NCBI RefSeq assembly: GCF_000023065.1
Contig: NC_012691.1
Coordinates: forward strand, 3,188,501-3,252,500
Reading direction: 5' to 3'
From: Tolumonas auensis DSM 9187
GTDB lineage: Bacteria > Pseudomonadota > Gammaproteobacteria > Enterobacterales > Aeromonadaceae
Length of the DNA: 64,000 nucleotides
Of this stretch, positions 10,716 to 19,209 are shown in pieces (positions within the stretch are counted from its first letter, which is position 1; each line of letters begins with the position of its first letter). The notes beneath the pieces were generated by a model. The model was not told the DNA's origin and did no database searches. It saw only the letters and a program-made list of their open reading frames with translations. The position numbers were made by a program, and so were the translations under genes.

Positions 10716-13619
10716 TTACTGGATCGGCTGATCCGGTGCAGGTAACTGCCGATCAATCAGCTTATGCCACAAAGCCACTACTGCTGCGCGTTCTTCCTGT
10801 AATTCCTGACCATCAATAATCCGGGTTACGCCGGACAAAGTACAACGATGCGCCCGATCCCGGATTGCCAGATAGGCTTTTTTCAGTGTAATCGATTCCT
10901 CTTCTGTGAGTAATCCGGCTTCCACACAAGATTCAAAGATACGCACGTTATCCGACCAGCGGGTCAGTAATGCCGGATTCTGCGCCGCATAGGCCAGCAC
11001 CATAAACTGAGCAATAAACTCAATTTCTATCATGCCGCCCGCGCTCTGTTTCAGATCAAACTGATCCGCCGTACCGCGCAACAAATGTTTGCGCATCTTA
11101 TTGCGCATATCCGCCACCGATTTCGCCAGTGAGTGGATTTCCCGCGGCTGACTCAGGATCTCAGCCCGCACCCGCTCAAAACCGGCCAGCAGCGCAGCAT
11201 CGCCATACACGGCCCGCGAACGCACCAGCGCTTGATGTTCCCAGACCCAGGCTTCATGTTGCAGATAATGCTCATAAGCATTCAGCGTAGAAACCAGCAT
11301 GCCGGAAGCACCGGACGGGCGCAGTTCCATATCAATTTCATACAGAATGCCGGACGTCGTACGGGTCTCACATAGATGAATGATTTTCTGTGCCAGACGC
11401 ACATAAAACTGCCGTACACTCAGCGGTTTATCCCCGTTGGTATACCCTTCCCCTTCGGTCGCGTGGATAAACACAACATCCAGATCCGAACCATAACCCA
11501 GCTCAATACCACCCAGTTTGCCATAGGCAATCACCGCAAAATTTTTCTCGCCGTTTTTTACGGAAAGCGGTGGTAAACCGTGTCTGGCCGTGAGCTGACC
11601 CCATGCCTGATTGACTGCTTCCGTCAGCAACGCTTCCGCCAGCCAGGTCAGGTGATCACTGACTTTCATCAGCGGTAAGGCACCCGCGATATCCGCCGCG
11701 ACAATTTTCAGTAACTGGATCTGTTTGAACTGGCGCAACGCTTCCATCTGCTGCTCGACATCATCTTCCGGTACCCGCAGCAGATACTGACGCAGTTCAT
11801 CCCGATACTGATTGAGGGGGGTCGGGTTGTACAACTGTGCCGGATCGAGCAGTTCATCCAGCAACACCGGATATCGCGCCAGCTGCTCAGCCACCAGCGG
11901 TGTGGCCGCACACAGTTTCAGTAACTGTTTCAGTGCGCCCGGATTTTCAGCCAGCAACTGCAGATAGGCGGAACGGGTAGCAATATGCAGCAGCACTTTG
12001 CGGATCCGGTTCAGCAGCTCCGTCGGGGCGGCATCCTGCACCAGCAGGCTCAGCAGACGCGGCATGAGTTTCCCCAATGCTTCCCGTCCCTGCGGGCCGA
12101 TCGGCCGGTGCAGACATTCATCGCGTAAGTGTGTCAGCTCCGTTGCCAGTTTCTCTGCTTCCGCCACATTTTGCTGCTGCAATAACGGCACCAGATCTTC
12201 CGCCGGTAAATGGCTGTGCCACATATCCTGCCAGGCAGTAGGCACATCCGATTCCTGCTCTTCCTGCTCACCAATCACCTGACTGAATAACTGGTGAATC
12301 GCCGCGTGTACCTGCTGTAAGGCCTGAGCGAATTCTTCCCAGGAGTGATATCCCATGGCGACCGTCACCCGCAGCCGATCCCGGTCATTATCCGGTAATG
12401 TCTGGGTTTGCTGATCGGCGATCTCCTGCAGGATATTTTCTACCCGCCGCAGATAGTGATAACCGGACGAGAGTGTCTGATATTCCTCATCCGTCAGCAC
12501 ATGATGCTGCTGTAACGCCCGGAGTGCCGCCGGCATATGCCGCACCTGCAGCTCTGGTTCACGGCCACCCCGGATCAGCTGATGAGCCTGGACAATAAAC
12601 TCGACATCACGGATACCACCGGCCCCCAGCTTGATGTCATTTTTTAACCCTTTGCGCCGTATTTCAGCGACGATCATGCCTTTCATTTTCCGCAGCGCAT
12701 CAATCGCCCCGAAATCCACATAGCGGCGGTAAATAAACGGTTTCAGCATCTGCATCAGGTAGCGGCTGTCATCATTTTCCGGTCCCATGATACGCGCCTT
12801 CACCATCGCATAACGTTCCCAGTTACGGCCGTGCTGCTGGTAATACTCTTCCAGCGCCGCAAAACTTGCCACCAGCGGACCGGAATCGCCGAATGGCCGC
12901 AGCCGCATATCGACCCGGTACACCTGACCATCCGCGGTCTGCTGATGCAGCGCATTAATCAGTTGCTGGCCCAGACGGGTGAAGAAGGACTGATTATCCA
13001 GTTCCCGTCGTCCGCCCTGCGTGAAGCCCCGTTCCGGATAAGCAAAAATCAGATCAATATCGGACGAAAAGTTCAGCTCCCCTCCGCCCAGCTTACCCAT
13101 ACCAAAGATCAGCATGCGTTGTGGTTCGCCACTTTCCCTGCCGATCGGCGTACCGGCTTCACGGCACATTTTGGTATACAGCCAGTCATAGGCTGCCATG
13201 ATCAGGCTTTCCGCCAGCACTGAGAGATGTTTAAAGCTTTCTTCTACTTCGGATAAGCCCAGCAACTCACGCCAGGCAATCAGCACCATATGCTCCCGAC
13301 GGAACTGGCGCAGCACCCGCTTCAGACTATCCTCACTGTCCACGTGTTGTAAGGCGGTTTGCAGCAGAGCCGGATACGCCGCACTGCGTTCTGCCTGCAA
13401 ATATCGCTCACTGGTAAGCAGTTCAGCCAGCATGGCCGGAGAATAAATAAATGACTCGGCGACAAAATCAGATAACGCCAGCAAACGCAGCAACATCGGC
13501 TGATGAGATAAAAACAGCGCTTGCTGCTGTGCATCAGCGCGCTCCAGCAGACGTCGCCACTGTTTTGCCGCCAGTTCAGACAGTAATGCAGGTAAAGGAA
13601 TGGCAGTAGATGAAGTCAT
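10716..13619 (-). CDS. glnE: Bifunctional glutamine synthetase adenylyltransferase/adenylyl-removing enzyme
   Basis: The protein has 967 residues from the ATG at 13619; E. coli GlnE has 946. The reading frame continues 15 codons further upstream without a better ribosome site. Two nucleotidyltransferase domains are visible: GMGKLGGGELNFSSDIDL at about residues 173-190 (the N-terminal deadenylylation half) and AYGKLGGIELGYGSDLDVVF near 696-715 (the C-terminal adenylylation half). It attaches AMP to glutamine synthetase or removes it in response to glutamine and the uridylylation state of PII, which is encoded in this window as glnB. It appears to be a single-gene unit. Confidence 0.97.
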   Translation of the reverse strand: MTSSTAIPLPALLSELAAKQWRRLLERADAQQQALFLSHQPMLLRLLALSDFVAESFIYSPAMLAELLTSERYLQAERSAAYPALLQTALQHVDSEDSLKRVLRQFRREHMVLIAWRELLGLSEVEESFKHLSVLAESLIMAAYDWLYTKMCREAGTPIGRESGEPQRMLIFGMGKLGGGELNFSSDIDLIFAYPERGFTQGGRRELDNQSFFTRLGQQLINALHQQTADGQVYRVDMRLRPFGDSGPLVASFAALEEYYQQHGRNWERYAMVKARIMGPENDDSRYLMQMLKPFIYRRYVDFGAIDALRKMKGMIVAEIRRKGLKNDIKLGAGGIRDVEFIVQAHQLIRGGREPELQVRHMPAALRALQQHHVLTDEEYQTLSSGYHYLRRVENILQEIADQQTQTLPDNDRDRLRVTVAMGYHSWEEFAQALQQVHAAIHQLFSQVIGEQEEQESDVPTAWQDMWHSHLPAEDLVPLLQQQNVAEAEKLATELTHLRDECLHRPIGPQGREALGKLMPRLLSLLVQDAAPTELLNRIRKVLLHIATRSAYLQLLAENPGALKQLLKLCAATPLVAEQLARYPVLLDELLDPAQLYNPTPLNQYRDELRQYLLRVPEDDVEQQMEALRQFKQIQLLKIVAADIAGALPLMKVSDHLTWLAEALLTEAVNQAWGQLTARHGLPPLSVKNGEKNFAVIAYGKLGGIELGYGSDLDVVFIHATEGEGYTNGDKPLSVRQFYVRLAQKIIHLCETRTTSGILYEIDMELRPSGASGMLVSTLNAYEHYLQHEAWVWEHQALVRSRAVYGDAALLAGFERVRAEILSQPREIHSLAKSVADMRNKMRKHLLRGTADQFDLKQSAGGMIEIEFIAQFMVLAYAAQNPALLTRWSDNVRIFESCVEAGLLTEEESITLKKAYLAIRDRAHRCTLSGVTRIIDGQELQEERAAVVALWHKLIDRQLPAPDQPIQ

Positions 13620-13721
13620 TTTCAGGCAATCCGTTGACAGTGAATACCTAAAGCATAACAGCATCCATACGACTGCGGGATGATGGGATAGTCAATCTGT
13701 GACTTTTAAATCATGCTGCCG

Positions 13722-13832
13722 TGAGGGCATTCAGGTAACAGATAAGCGACCGTTGGCGGCAAGGATGCCGCCGCCCGAGCCTACAGGGATGTATTTATGG
13801 CGTGTCGGCGTTCTGCTACCTGAACGCCCTCA
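13722..13832. repeat. 111-bp intergenic element with 19-bp inverted ends and an inner hairpin
   Basis: The ends are TGAGGGCATTCAGGTAACA (13722-13740) and the reverse complement of TGAGGGCGTTCAGGTAGCA (13814-13832), matching at 17 of 19 positions; both mismatches become G-U pairs in one RNA strand. Inside lies a perfect hairpin, GGCGGCA-AGGA-TGCCGCC (13755-13772). No reading frame is apparent. It sits between glnE and zur. The shape is that of a dispersed intergenic repeat or a small non-autonomous mobile element. Copy number cannot be judged from one window. Confidence 0.6.
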
Positions 13833-13857
13833 ACTGACTCTGCTGCTGATGGGATGA

Positions 13858-14289
13858 TTAGCTGGCTTTTGCGTCTTTGCAGGTCTTGCAAATACCCTGC
13901 AATTCCAGAAATTGCGGGATCAGTTCAAACTGATGTGTCGCGGCCTGCTGCTCCAGCTCAGCCACCAGACTTTCCGCAATCGGCACTTCCTGCACCAGCC
14001 CGCACTGGTGACAAATCAGCAGCTGAGTGACATGGCCGCAGTGCTGATGATGACAAACCATGTATTTCTGGATCGACTGGATATAATGCACCATGCCGGC
14101 TTCCACCAGAAACCCCAGTGCGCGGTAAACCGTCGGTGGCTGCCAGTGCACTTCTCTTGCCCGCAACAATTGCAGCACATCATAGGCACTGACCGCACGA
14201 TCAGCCTGTAATAACGCATCCAGCACCAGCTTGCGATTGGTCGTTAATCCCGCCTGATTGTGTTCACAATGTGGTGAGGCATGCTGCAT
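13858..14289 (-). CDS. zur: Zinc uptake regulator Zur (Fur family)
   Basis: The protein has 143 residues from the ATG at 14289, which has AGGAGAG about 10 nt upstream. The winged helix spans roughly residues 15-80, with the recognition part PPTVYRALGFL. The Fur-family metal sites follow: HHQHCGH, the CHQC pair, and the CKTC pair near the C-terminus for the structural zinc. When loaded with zinc it represses zinc import. It is divergent from znuCBA, and the spacer holds a Zur-box palindrome, which sets it apart from Fur. It is probably autoregulated, as the box lies between both genes. Confidence 0.93.
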   Translation of the reverse strand: MQHASPHCEHNQAGLTTNRKLVLDALLQADRAVSAYDVLQLLRAREVHWQPPTVYRALGFLVEAGMVHYIQSIQKYMVCHHQHCGHVTQLLICHQCGLVQEVPIAESLVAELEQQAATHQFELIPQFLELQGICKTCKDAKAS

Positions 14290-14387
14290 GAACCCAACTC
14301 TCCTGAATAACCTGATACTCACTAAGGATACCGAATCATTGCCTGTTCAGCAGCAAAAAGTCTTATTGATAACCCTTTTCATCTCGG

Positions 14388-14408
14388 GTGTTATGTTATA
14401 ACATCCGC
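14388..14408. promoter_or_regulatory. Zur box between zur and the znu operon
   Basis: The core ATGTTATAACAT (14393-14404) is a perfect 12-bp palindrome within GTTATGTTATAACAT, closely resembling the known Zur consensus (AAATGTTATAnTATAACATTT type). It lies 33 bp before the microprotein gene and about 104 bp before zur, so zinc-bound Zur can control both directions. Confidence 0.85.
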
Positions 14409-14436
14409 AGCAATTTGTAACCTCCGGTTATTGTTT

Positions 14437-14568
14437 ATGCCGCATTCTCATCACTCTTCCACCGTACGTCCGGCGGCCAGTCTGTTCTGGTCGGTCTGGC
14501 AACGCTTATTCGTGGCTGCCATCGTGTTATTGCCCATCTGGGCTTTACTGTTATGGAGCATGAGCTGA
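14437..14568 (+). CDS. Small membrane protein of 43 residues heading the znu operon
   Basis: The ORF starts at the ATG at 14437 and ends with TGA at 14566-14568, 1 nt before the znuC ATG, which suggests translational coupling. The N-terminus is MPHSHHSSTVRP, with three histidines, followed by one hydrophobic helix (LFVAAIVLLPIWALLLW). No clear Shine-Dalgarno precedes it. I do not recognise the family. It lies directly after the Zur box, so it would be made under zinc starvation. A role as a small accessory or regulatory subunit of the zinc importer is only an inference from position and from the histidines. Confidence 0.55.
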   Translation: MPHSHHSSTVRPAASLFWSVWQRLFVAAIVLLPIWALLLWSMS

Positions 14569-14569
14569 T

Positions 14570-15313
14570 ATGTTGCACTGTGAAAATCTGACACTGGGCT
14601 ATGACCGCCATCCGGCAATCCATCATCTGAATCTGGATGTCCCGGCCGGGCAGTTGCTGGCAATCGTCGGCCCTAATGGTGCCGGCAAATCCACGTTGCT
14701 GAAAGGCATTATGGGACAACTCAAGCCACTACAGGGACACCTGCAGCTGAACGGAATAGAGCGCGAACAGATCGCCTATCTGCCGCAACAATCGCGGATT
14801 GATCGACAGTTCCCTATCAGTGTTACCGAGCTGGTCGGTATGGGATTGTGGCATAAACTGGGGAGTTTTGGCCGTCTCACCAAAGCGCACCGGCATCAGA
14901 TCGAACATGCACTGCAGGCTGTCGGTATGCAGGGTTTTGCTAACCGGCCGATAGCGTCGCTTTCCGGCGGACAAATGCAACGCACCCTGTTTGCCCGTCT
15001 CTATCTGCAGAATGCCGAACTGATCCTGCTGGATGAGCCGTTTAATGCCATCGACAGCCGGACCTGCCAGGATCTGCTGCAACTGCTGCAACACTGGCAT
15101 CAGCAGGGCCGGACCATTCTGGCGGTACTGCATGACAGTGAACAGGTGCGTCACCATTTTCCGTACAGTCTGCTGCTGGCTCGCCAGTTAGTCGCATATG
15201 GTGCAACCACCGAGGTGCTCACACCAGAAAACTGGCAACGCGCCCGTCACCAGATCGAGTCGTTCGATGAACATGCACCGGTCTGTCACCAATCAGAAAA
15301 GGATGTTGCCTGA
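14570..15313 (+). CDS. znuC: Zinc ABC transporter ATP-binding protein ZnuC
   Basis: The protein has 247 residues. Walker A is GPNGAGKST (34-42), the ABC signature is LSGGQMQR (131-138), and Walker B is LILLDEP (151-157), followed by an H-loop histidine in AVLHD. It powers zinc import by the ZnuB permease across the inner membrane. Its stop overlaps the znuB start by one base, and it follows the 43-residue ORF directly. Divergent zur and the Zur box define the transported metal as zinc rather than manganese. Confidence 0.96.
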   Translation: MLHCENLTLGYDRHPAIHHLNLDVPAGQLLAIVGPNGAGKSTLLKGIMGQLKPLQGHLQLNGIEREQIAYLPQQSRIDRQFPISVTELVGMGLWHKLGSFGRLTKAHRHQIEHALQAVGMQGFANRPIASLSGGQMQRTLFARLYLQNAELILLDEPFNAIDSRTCQDLLQLLQHWHQQGRTILAVLHDSEQVRHHFPYSLLLARQLVAYGATTEVLTPENWQRARHQIESFDEHAPVCHQSEKDVA

Positions 15314-16191
15314 TGTTAGCTTTGCTCTGGCAATGGCTGATCGAGCCATTCGCCGAATTTGATTTTATGCTGCGGGCACTGGCCGGCTGTATTGCCCTGT
15401 CACTGAGTGCGCCGCTGGTCGGCGTCTTCCTGATGCTGCGTCGCATGAGCCTGACCGGGGATGCCATGGCACATGCCATTCTGCCAGGTGCGGCACTGGG
15501 TTATCTGGTCGCCGGATTATCGGTTGAAGCCATGACCATCGGCGGTCTGCTGGCTGGCGGACTGGTGGTGATCCTCTCCGGTTTCGTGGCCCGCCTGACC
15601 GAAAGCGGTGAAGACAGCAGTCTGGCTGCCTTTTATCTGATTTCGATGGCCCTCGGGGTGATGATCATCTCCGTCAATGGCAGCAGCGTCGATCTGCTGC
15701 ACGTGCTGTTTGGTTCGGCACTGGCGCTGAACGATGCCGCACTGTGGCTGCTCGGCAGCGTGACATCACTGACCTTGTTGCTGCTGGCACTCCTGTATCG
15801 TCCGCTGGTCATGGAATGTCTCGACCCCGACTTCCTTGGCAGCGTCAGCCGCATGGGGCCGGTCGCGCATATCGCCTTCCTGCTGCTGGCAGTACTGAAC
15901 CTGATTGCCGGATTCCACGCCATTGGCACGCTGATGGCGGTCGGGATCATGATCCTGCCGGCGATCACCGCCCGCTACTGGACCAACCGTCTCAGTCATC
16001 TGCTGATGATTTCGGTGGTGCTGGCAATGTTCAGCAGTCTGGCTGGTTTGCTGGTTTCCTATCATCTGGGATGGCCAACCAGTCCGGCGATCATTCTGAC
16101 GCTGGGGGTCTGCTATTTTCTGTCTATCATTGCCGGTCACCGCAGTGGTCTGCTCTGGCGTTATGTGCGACGCGCTCATCTGCAAGCTTAA
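15313..16191 (+). CDS. znuB: Zinc ABC transporter permease ZnuB
   Basis: The protein has 292 residues, with about eight hydrophobic segments of the ABC-3 (metal) permease family. RRMSLTGDAMAHAILPGAAL near residues 43-62 is the typical segment that contacts the ATPase. It forms the transmembrane channel of the zinc importer. Start and stop signals overlap with znuC by one base (TGATG), and znuA follows after 9 bp. Confidence 0.95.
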   Translation: MLALLWQWLIEPFAEFDFMLRALAGCIALSLSAPLVGVFLMLRRMSLTGDAMAHAILPGAALGYLVAGLSVEAMTIGGLLAGGLVVILSGFVARLTESGEDSSLAAFYLISMALGVMIISVNGSSVDLLHVLFGSALALNDAALWLLGSVTSLTLLLLALLYRPLVMECLDPDFLGSVSRMGPVAHIAFLLLAVLNLIAGFHAIGTLMAVGIMILPAITARYWTNRLSHLLMISVVLAMFSSLAGLLVSYHLGWPTSPAIILTLGVCYFLSIIAGHRSGLLWRYVRRAHLQA

Positions 16192-16200
16192 GGAGTCTTC

Positions 16201-17145
16201 ATGCGTTTTTCTCATTGCCTCACATCGGTATTGCTCAGCAGCAGCCTCTGCTCGCCGTTCGTACTGGCCGACGATAAAATTCCGGTTATCGCCAGTTTTT
16301 CTATTCTGGGCGATCTGGTGCAACAGGTTGGCGGCGAACATGTCACCGTCTCGACCCTGGTAAGCCCGAATGGCGATGCTCACGTTTATCAGCCAACGCC
16401 ACAGGACACTATCCGCCTGACCAAATCACAGCTGTTTGTGGTCAATGGTCTGGGCTTTGAAGGCTGGATGGAGCGTCTGGTCTCTGCCAGTCACTACAAA
16501 GGCAAAGTGATCACCGCCAGTGCCGGTATTCACGTTTTAGCCTTTGGTGACGAAGAGCAAAACCAGCCTGATGATGCCGATGAGCATCATGACGAAGCAG
16601 ATGAGCATCAGCACGGCAGTCAGAATCCTCATGCCTGGCACAGCATTCCGAATACCATTCAGTATGTCCGCAACATTGCCGATGGCTTAAGCCAGATTGA
16701 TCCGGCGCATAAAGCTGATTATCAGACGAATGCCGGCAACTATATTCAGCAACTGGAACAGCTGGATAAATCACTGCTGCAGGAATTTGCTGCCATTCCG
16801 GCGGAAAAACGCAAGATGATCACCAGTCATGATGCTTTTGGTTATCTGTCAGCCCGCTATCAGATCACCACGATTGCACCTCAGGGTGTCAGCACCGAAT
16901 CTGAAGCCTCTGCCAGTGACATTGCCAAGATTATCAAACAGATCCGCAAGGAAAATATCAAAGCACTGTTTGTGGAAAACATCTCTGATCCGCGACTGAT
17001 GCAGCAAATCAGCAAAGAAACCAGTGTGAAACCGGGACAACCTCTGTTCTCTGATGCGTTGTCAGATGACAAAGGTCCCGCGCCAACCTATCTGGAGATG
17101 ATGCGTTACAATACCGCACAAATCCTTGCCGCACTGAAGCAGTAA
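16201..17145 (+). CDS. znuA: Periplasmic zinc-binding protein ZnuA
   Basis: The protein has 314 residues and a signal peptide cut near residue 23 (PFVLA-DD). It belongs to the cluster A-I metal-binding receptors: an early histidine ligand in NGDAHVYQPTP (about 61), a His/Asp/Glu-rich loop at about 125-147 (DEHHDEADEHQHGSQNPHAW), and a later TSHDAFGYLSARY ligand segment. The charged histidine loop is characteristic of zinc receptors. The start follows AAGGAGTCTTC. It delivers zinc to ZnuBC. No clear intrinsic terminator follows. Confidence 0.96.
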   Translation: MRFSHCLTSVLLSSSLCSPFVLADDKIPVIASFSILGDLVQQVGGEHVTVSTLVSPNGDAHVYQPTPQDTIRLTKSQLFVVNGLGFEGWMERLVSASHYKGKVITASAGIHVLAFGDEEQNQPDDADEHHDEADEHQHGSQNPHAWHSIPNTIQYVRNIADGLSQIDPAHKADYQTNAGNYIQQLEQLDKSLLQEFAAIPAEKRKMITSHDAFGYLSARYQITTIAPQGVSTESEASASDIAKIIKQIRKENIKALFVENISDPRLMQQISKETSVKPGQPLFSDALSDDKGPAPTYLEMMRYNTAQILAALKQ

Positions 17146-17237
17146 AAAAGATTAATCCGTCGCTTTCTTGTCTGACTGAGCCTCGTCCACCAGCTGGCGC
17201 TGGCTCACTCTCTCCGATCGGCAATAGCGTTAAATCA

Positions 17238-17252
17238 TTCGATTAAATCGAA
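17238..17252. promoter_or_regulatory. 15-bp palindrome upstream of the pirin gene
   Basis: TTCGATT-A-AATCGAA is a perfect inverted repeat around one base. It lies about 87 bp before the pirin start in the only non-coding gap here. The regulator is unknown, and none is encoded nearby. Confidence 0.4.
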
Positions 17253-17338
17253 CAAACCAAGCCAAATAATCCGCTTATTTTTCGACTGAGTTGAAGCCAT
17301 ACTGTAGTTGTAAACAAAATGTAGCAACAGGTGGAAGT

Positions 17339-18181
17339 ATGTCTCAGAGCAGCCGTAAAACAGAACATATCGTACAAGGTCAGCCAACCCGCGATGGTGC
17401 TGGTGTAAATCTGATCCGTGTACTAACCCAGCAATGGCAACGTCGTCTTGATCCATTCCTGATGCTGGATGAATTCCGCTCCGACGATCCGAATGACTAT
17501 ATTGCCGGCTTCCCAGAGCATCCACACCGCGGCTTTGAAACCGTCACCTACATGCTGGCTGGCCAGATGCGGCATAAAGACAATGCCGGCCATGAAGGTG
17601 TTGTCGGTCCCGGCGATGTGCAATGGATGACCGCAGGCAAAGGCATTTTGCATTCCGAAACACCGGAGCAGGTGGCCGGTCTGATGCATGGTTTTCAGTT
17701 ATGGATCAACCTGCCGGCAAAAAACAAACTGGCGAAACCCAGCTATGCCGAAGTACCTGCGGCACAAATTCCGGTTGTCACGACTGACGAAGGTCATCGG
17801 GTGAAAGTGGTTGCCGGGTCGTGGAATGACATTGTCGGGCCACTGCAACGCCCGGATACGAACCCTGTATATCTGGATATTCAGCTGACCAGCGCGCAGC
17901 CACTGTTTGTTCCGATCCCTGCCGGGCATAATGCGTTTGTGTATGTGGTACAGGGCCAACCGCACGTAGCCGGTCAGACTATTGCTCCACGACGGATGGC
18001 TATTCTGAGCAATGACTCGCAAGCGACTGGGGTTTTATTGCAGGGGCAAGCCGGTGATCAGCTGCTGGTGTTATCCGGGCAGCCGTTAGGTGAACCGATC
18101 GTCCAGTGGGGACCGTTTGTCATGAACACCCGCAGCGAAATCGAGCAAGCGATCAGCGATTATCAGTCTGGGCAGCTTTAA
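17339..18181 (+). CDS. Pirin family protein (bicupin)
   Basis: The protein has 280 residues from the ATG at 17339, set after GGTGGAAG. The pirin metal site is complete: HPHRGFETVTY (H61, H63) and GILHSE (H105, E107), within an N-terminal cupin; a second cupin with C-terminal pirin features follows. Bacterial relatives have been described as quercetin dioxygenase-like enzymes or redox-sensitive binding proteins, but the true role here is not known. It stands alone between znuA and a shared terminator. Confidence 0.9.
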   Translation: MSQSSRKTEHIVQGQPTRDGAGVNLIRVLTQQWQRRLDPFLMLDEFRSDDPNDYIAGFPEHPHRGFETVTYMLAGQMRHKDNAGHEGVVGPGDVQWMTAGKGILHSETPEQVAGLMHGFQLWINLPAKNKLAKPSYAEVPAAQIPVVTTDEGHRVKVVAGSWNDIVGPLQRPDTNPVYLDIQLTSAQPLFVPIPAGHNAFVYVVQGQPHVAGQTIAPRRMAILSNDSQATGVLLQGQAGDQLLVLSGQPLGEPIVQWGPFVMNTRSEIEQAISDYQSGQL

Positions 18182-18198
18182 TTCACCTGAGATCAAAA

Positions 18199-18227
18199 AA
18201 GGCGGCTAGTTTCAAGTTAGCCGCCTT
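18199..18227. terminator. Bidirectional terminator between pirin and rraB
   Basis: AAGGCGGCTA, a 9-nt loop, then TAGCCGCCTT. On the minus strand it runs into six T residues, so it is strongest for rraB. On the plus strand it is followed by CTGATTTT. Confidence 0.88.
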
Positions 18228-18253
18228 CTGATTTTCATGATACTGAAATAGGG

Positions 18254-18601
18254 TTATTCCGCGAAGTAAGTGCCCCAGCCGTCATAATCAACGTGGTACT
18301 TCTTACACAACGGTAACAGCGTCGAGATCTCGGCAGTGATACGCTCAACGTCCAGCGAACCTTCTTTCGTGGCATCGAAGCAGAACACGATCGCGCCGTC
18401 ATCCAGCTCAACCTCTTCCGCATCTTCGACTTCAAAACCGGCTTTGTACAGATCCACCGCCAGCTTTTCCAGACTGTCAAAATCCACTGCCGCGAAATGA
18501 TGTTCGATAGGATATTCCGCATCCGGATTACTGCCGTCCTCGACCAGTTCAGCAATAATCTCGGCCGTCTCTTCCTGCCATTCCTGTAATTCCTGATTCA
18601 T
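18254..18601 (-). CDS. rraB: Regulator of ribonuclease activity B (RraB)
   Basis: The protein has 115 residues from the ATG at 18601, preceded by an excellent AAGGAGCAGAA. A start 24 codons earlier lacks any ribosome site. The sequence follows the RraB pattern: an acidic N-terminus (EDGSNPDAEYPIEHHF), DDGAIVFCFDATKE, and VDYDGWGTYF near the end. RraB binds RNase E and alters degradosome composition. The acidic C-terminal tail of E. coli RraB is shorter here. It lies between luxS and the terminator on the minus strand. Confidence 0.93.
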   Translation of the reverse strand: MNQELQEWQEETAEIIAELVEDGSNPDAEYPIEHHFAAVDFDSLEKLAVDLYKAGFEVEDAEEVELDDGAIVFCFDATKEGSLDVERITAEISTLLPLCKKYHVDYDGWGTYFAE

Positions 18602-18675
18602 TTCTGCTCCTTGCCCCGAACCATTATGCCGCGAGACTTCCTGCTTCGCCGGCGCTGATTTTTCATGTTTCATAG

Positions 18676-19185
18676 TTACAGACTAGCCAGTTTATCGGAT
18701 GGCAATGCCAGTTCCGCATTTTTATTAACACCAACACCATGCGCCAGAATCGCGCGCGCGATCTCATGCGCCTCTTCCAGCGAATGCATCTGATAGGTAC
18801 CGCACTGATATTCATTCAGCTCCGGGATCTTCGCCTGATCCACGACTTTCAGTACGTCTTCCATGGCAGCACTCCAGGCAGCCGCAACGCGGGCCTCATC
18901 CGGCGTACCAATCAGGCACATGTAAAAACCGGTTCGGCAGCCCATCGGGGAAATATCAATGATTTCCACATCGCTGCCATTCAGATGATCACGCATAAAG
19001 CCGGCAAACAGATGCTCCAGCGTATGAATGCCACGTTCCGGCAGGATCTCCTGATTCGGCACACAGAAACGCAGATCAAACACGGTAATCGGATCACCAT
19101 GTGGTGTCCGCATCTGTTTGGCCACACGTACAGCAGGCGCCTGCATCCGGGTATGATCCACAGTAAAACTATCTAATAACGGCAT
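18676..19185 (-). CDS. luxS: S-ribosylhomocysteine lyase LuxS
   Basis: The protein has 169 residues and starts at an ATG after AAAGGAGGCAGC. The metal site HTLEH (H54, E57, H58), the catalytic cysteine in MGCRTGFY (C83) and the third ligand in EYQCGTYQ are all present. It cleaves S-ribosylhomocysteine to homocysteine and DPD, the precursor of autoinducer-2, and so links the activated methyl cycle to quorum signalling. It is a cytosolic homodimer. It shares its direction with rraB, 74 bp downstream. MetE and MetR, which use the product homocysteine, are encoded about 18 kb away. Confidence 0.98.
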   Translation of the reverse strand: MPLLDSFTVDHTRMQAPAVRVAKQMRTPHGDPITVFDLRFCVPNQEILPERGIHTLEHLFAGFMRDHLNGSDVEIIDISPMGCRTGFYMCLIGTPDEARVAAAWSAAMEDVLKVVDQAKIPELNEYQCGTYQMHSLEEAHEIARAILAHGVGVNKNAELALPSDKLASL

Positions 19186-19209
19186 GCTGCCTCCTTTAAA
19201 ATTCTAAGC

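Noticed and set aside
15766..16383. 205-codon antisense frame across znuB and znuA
   Set aside because: The composition (many Gln, Arg and His) is typical of an antisense frame of membrane-protein codons; no promoter or ribosome site.
16580..16645. Tandem repeat-like GATGAGCATCA sequence in znuA
   Set aside because: It encodes the His/Asp/Glu-rich metal loop expected for ZnuA; not a separate repeat or CRISPR.
17160..17210. TGAGCC...GGCTCA inverted repeat after znuA as a terminator
   Set aside because: Only six base pairs with a long loop and no T run; too weak to call.
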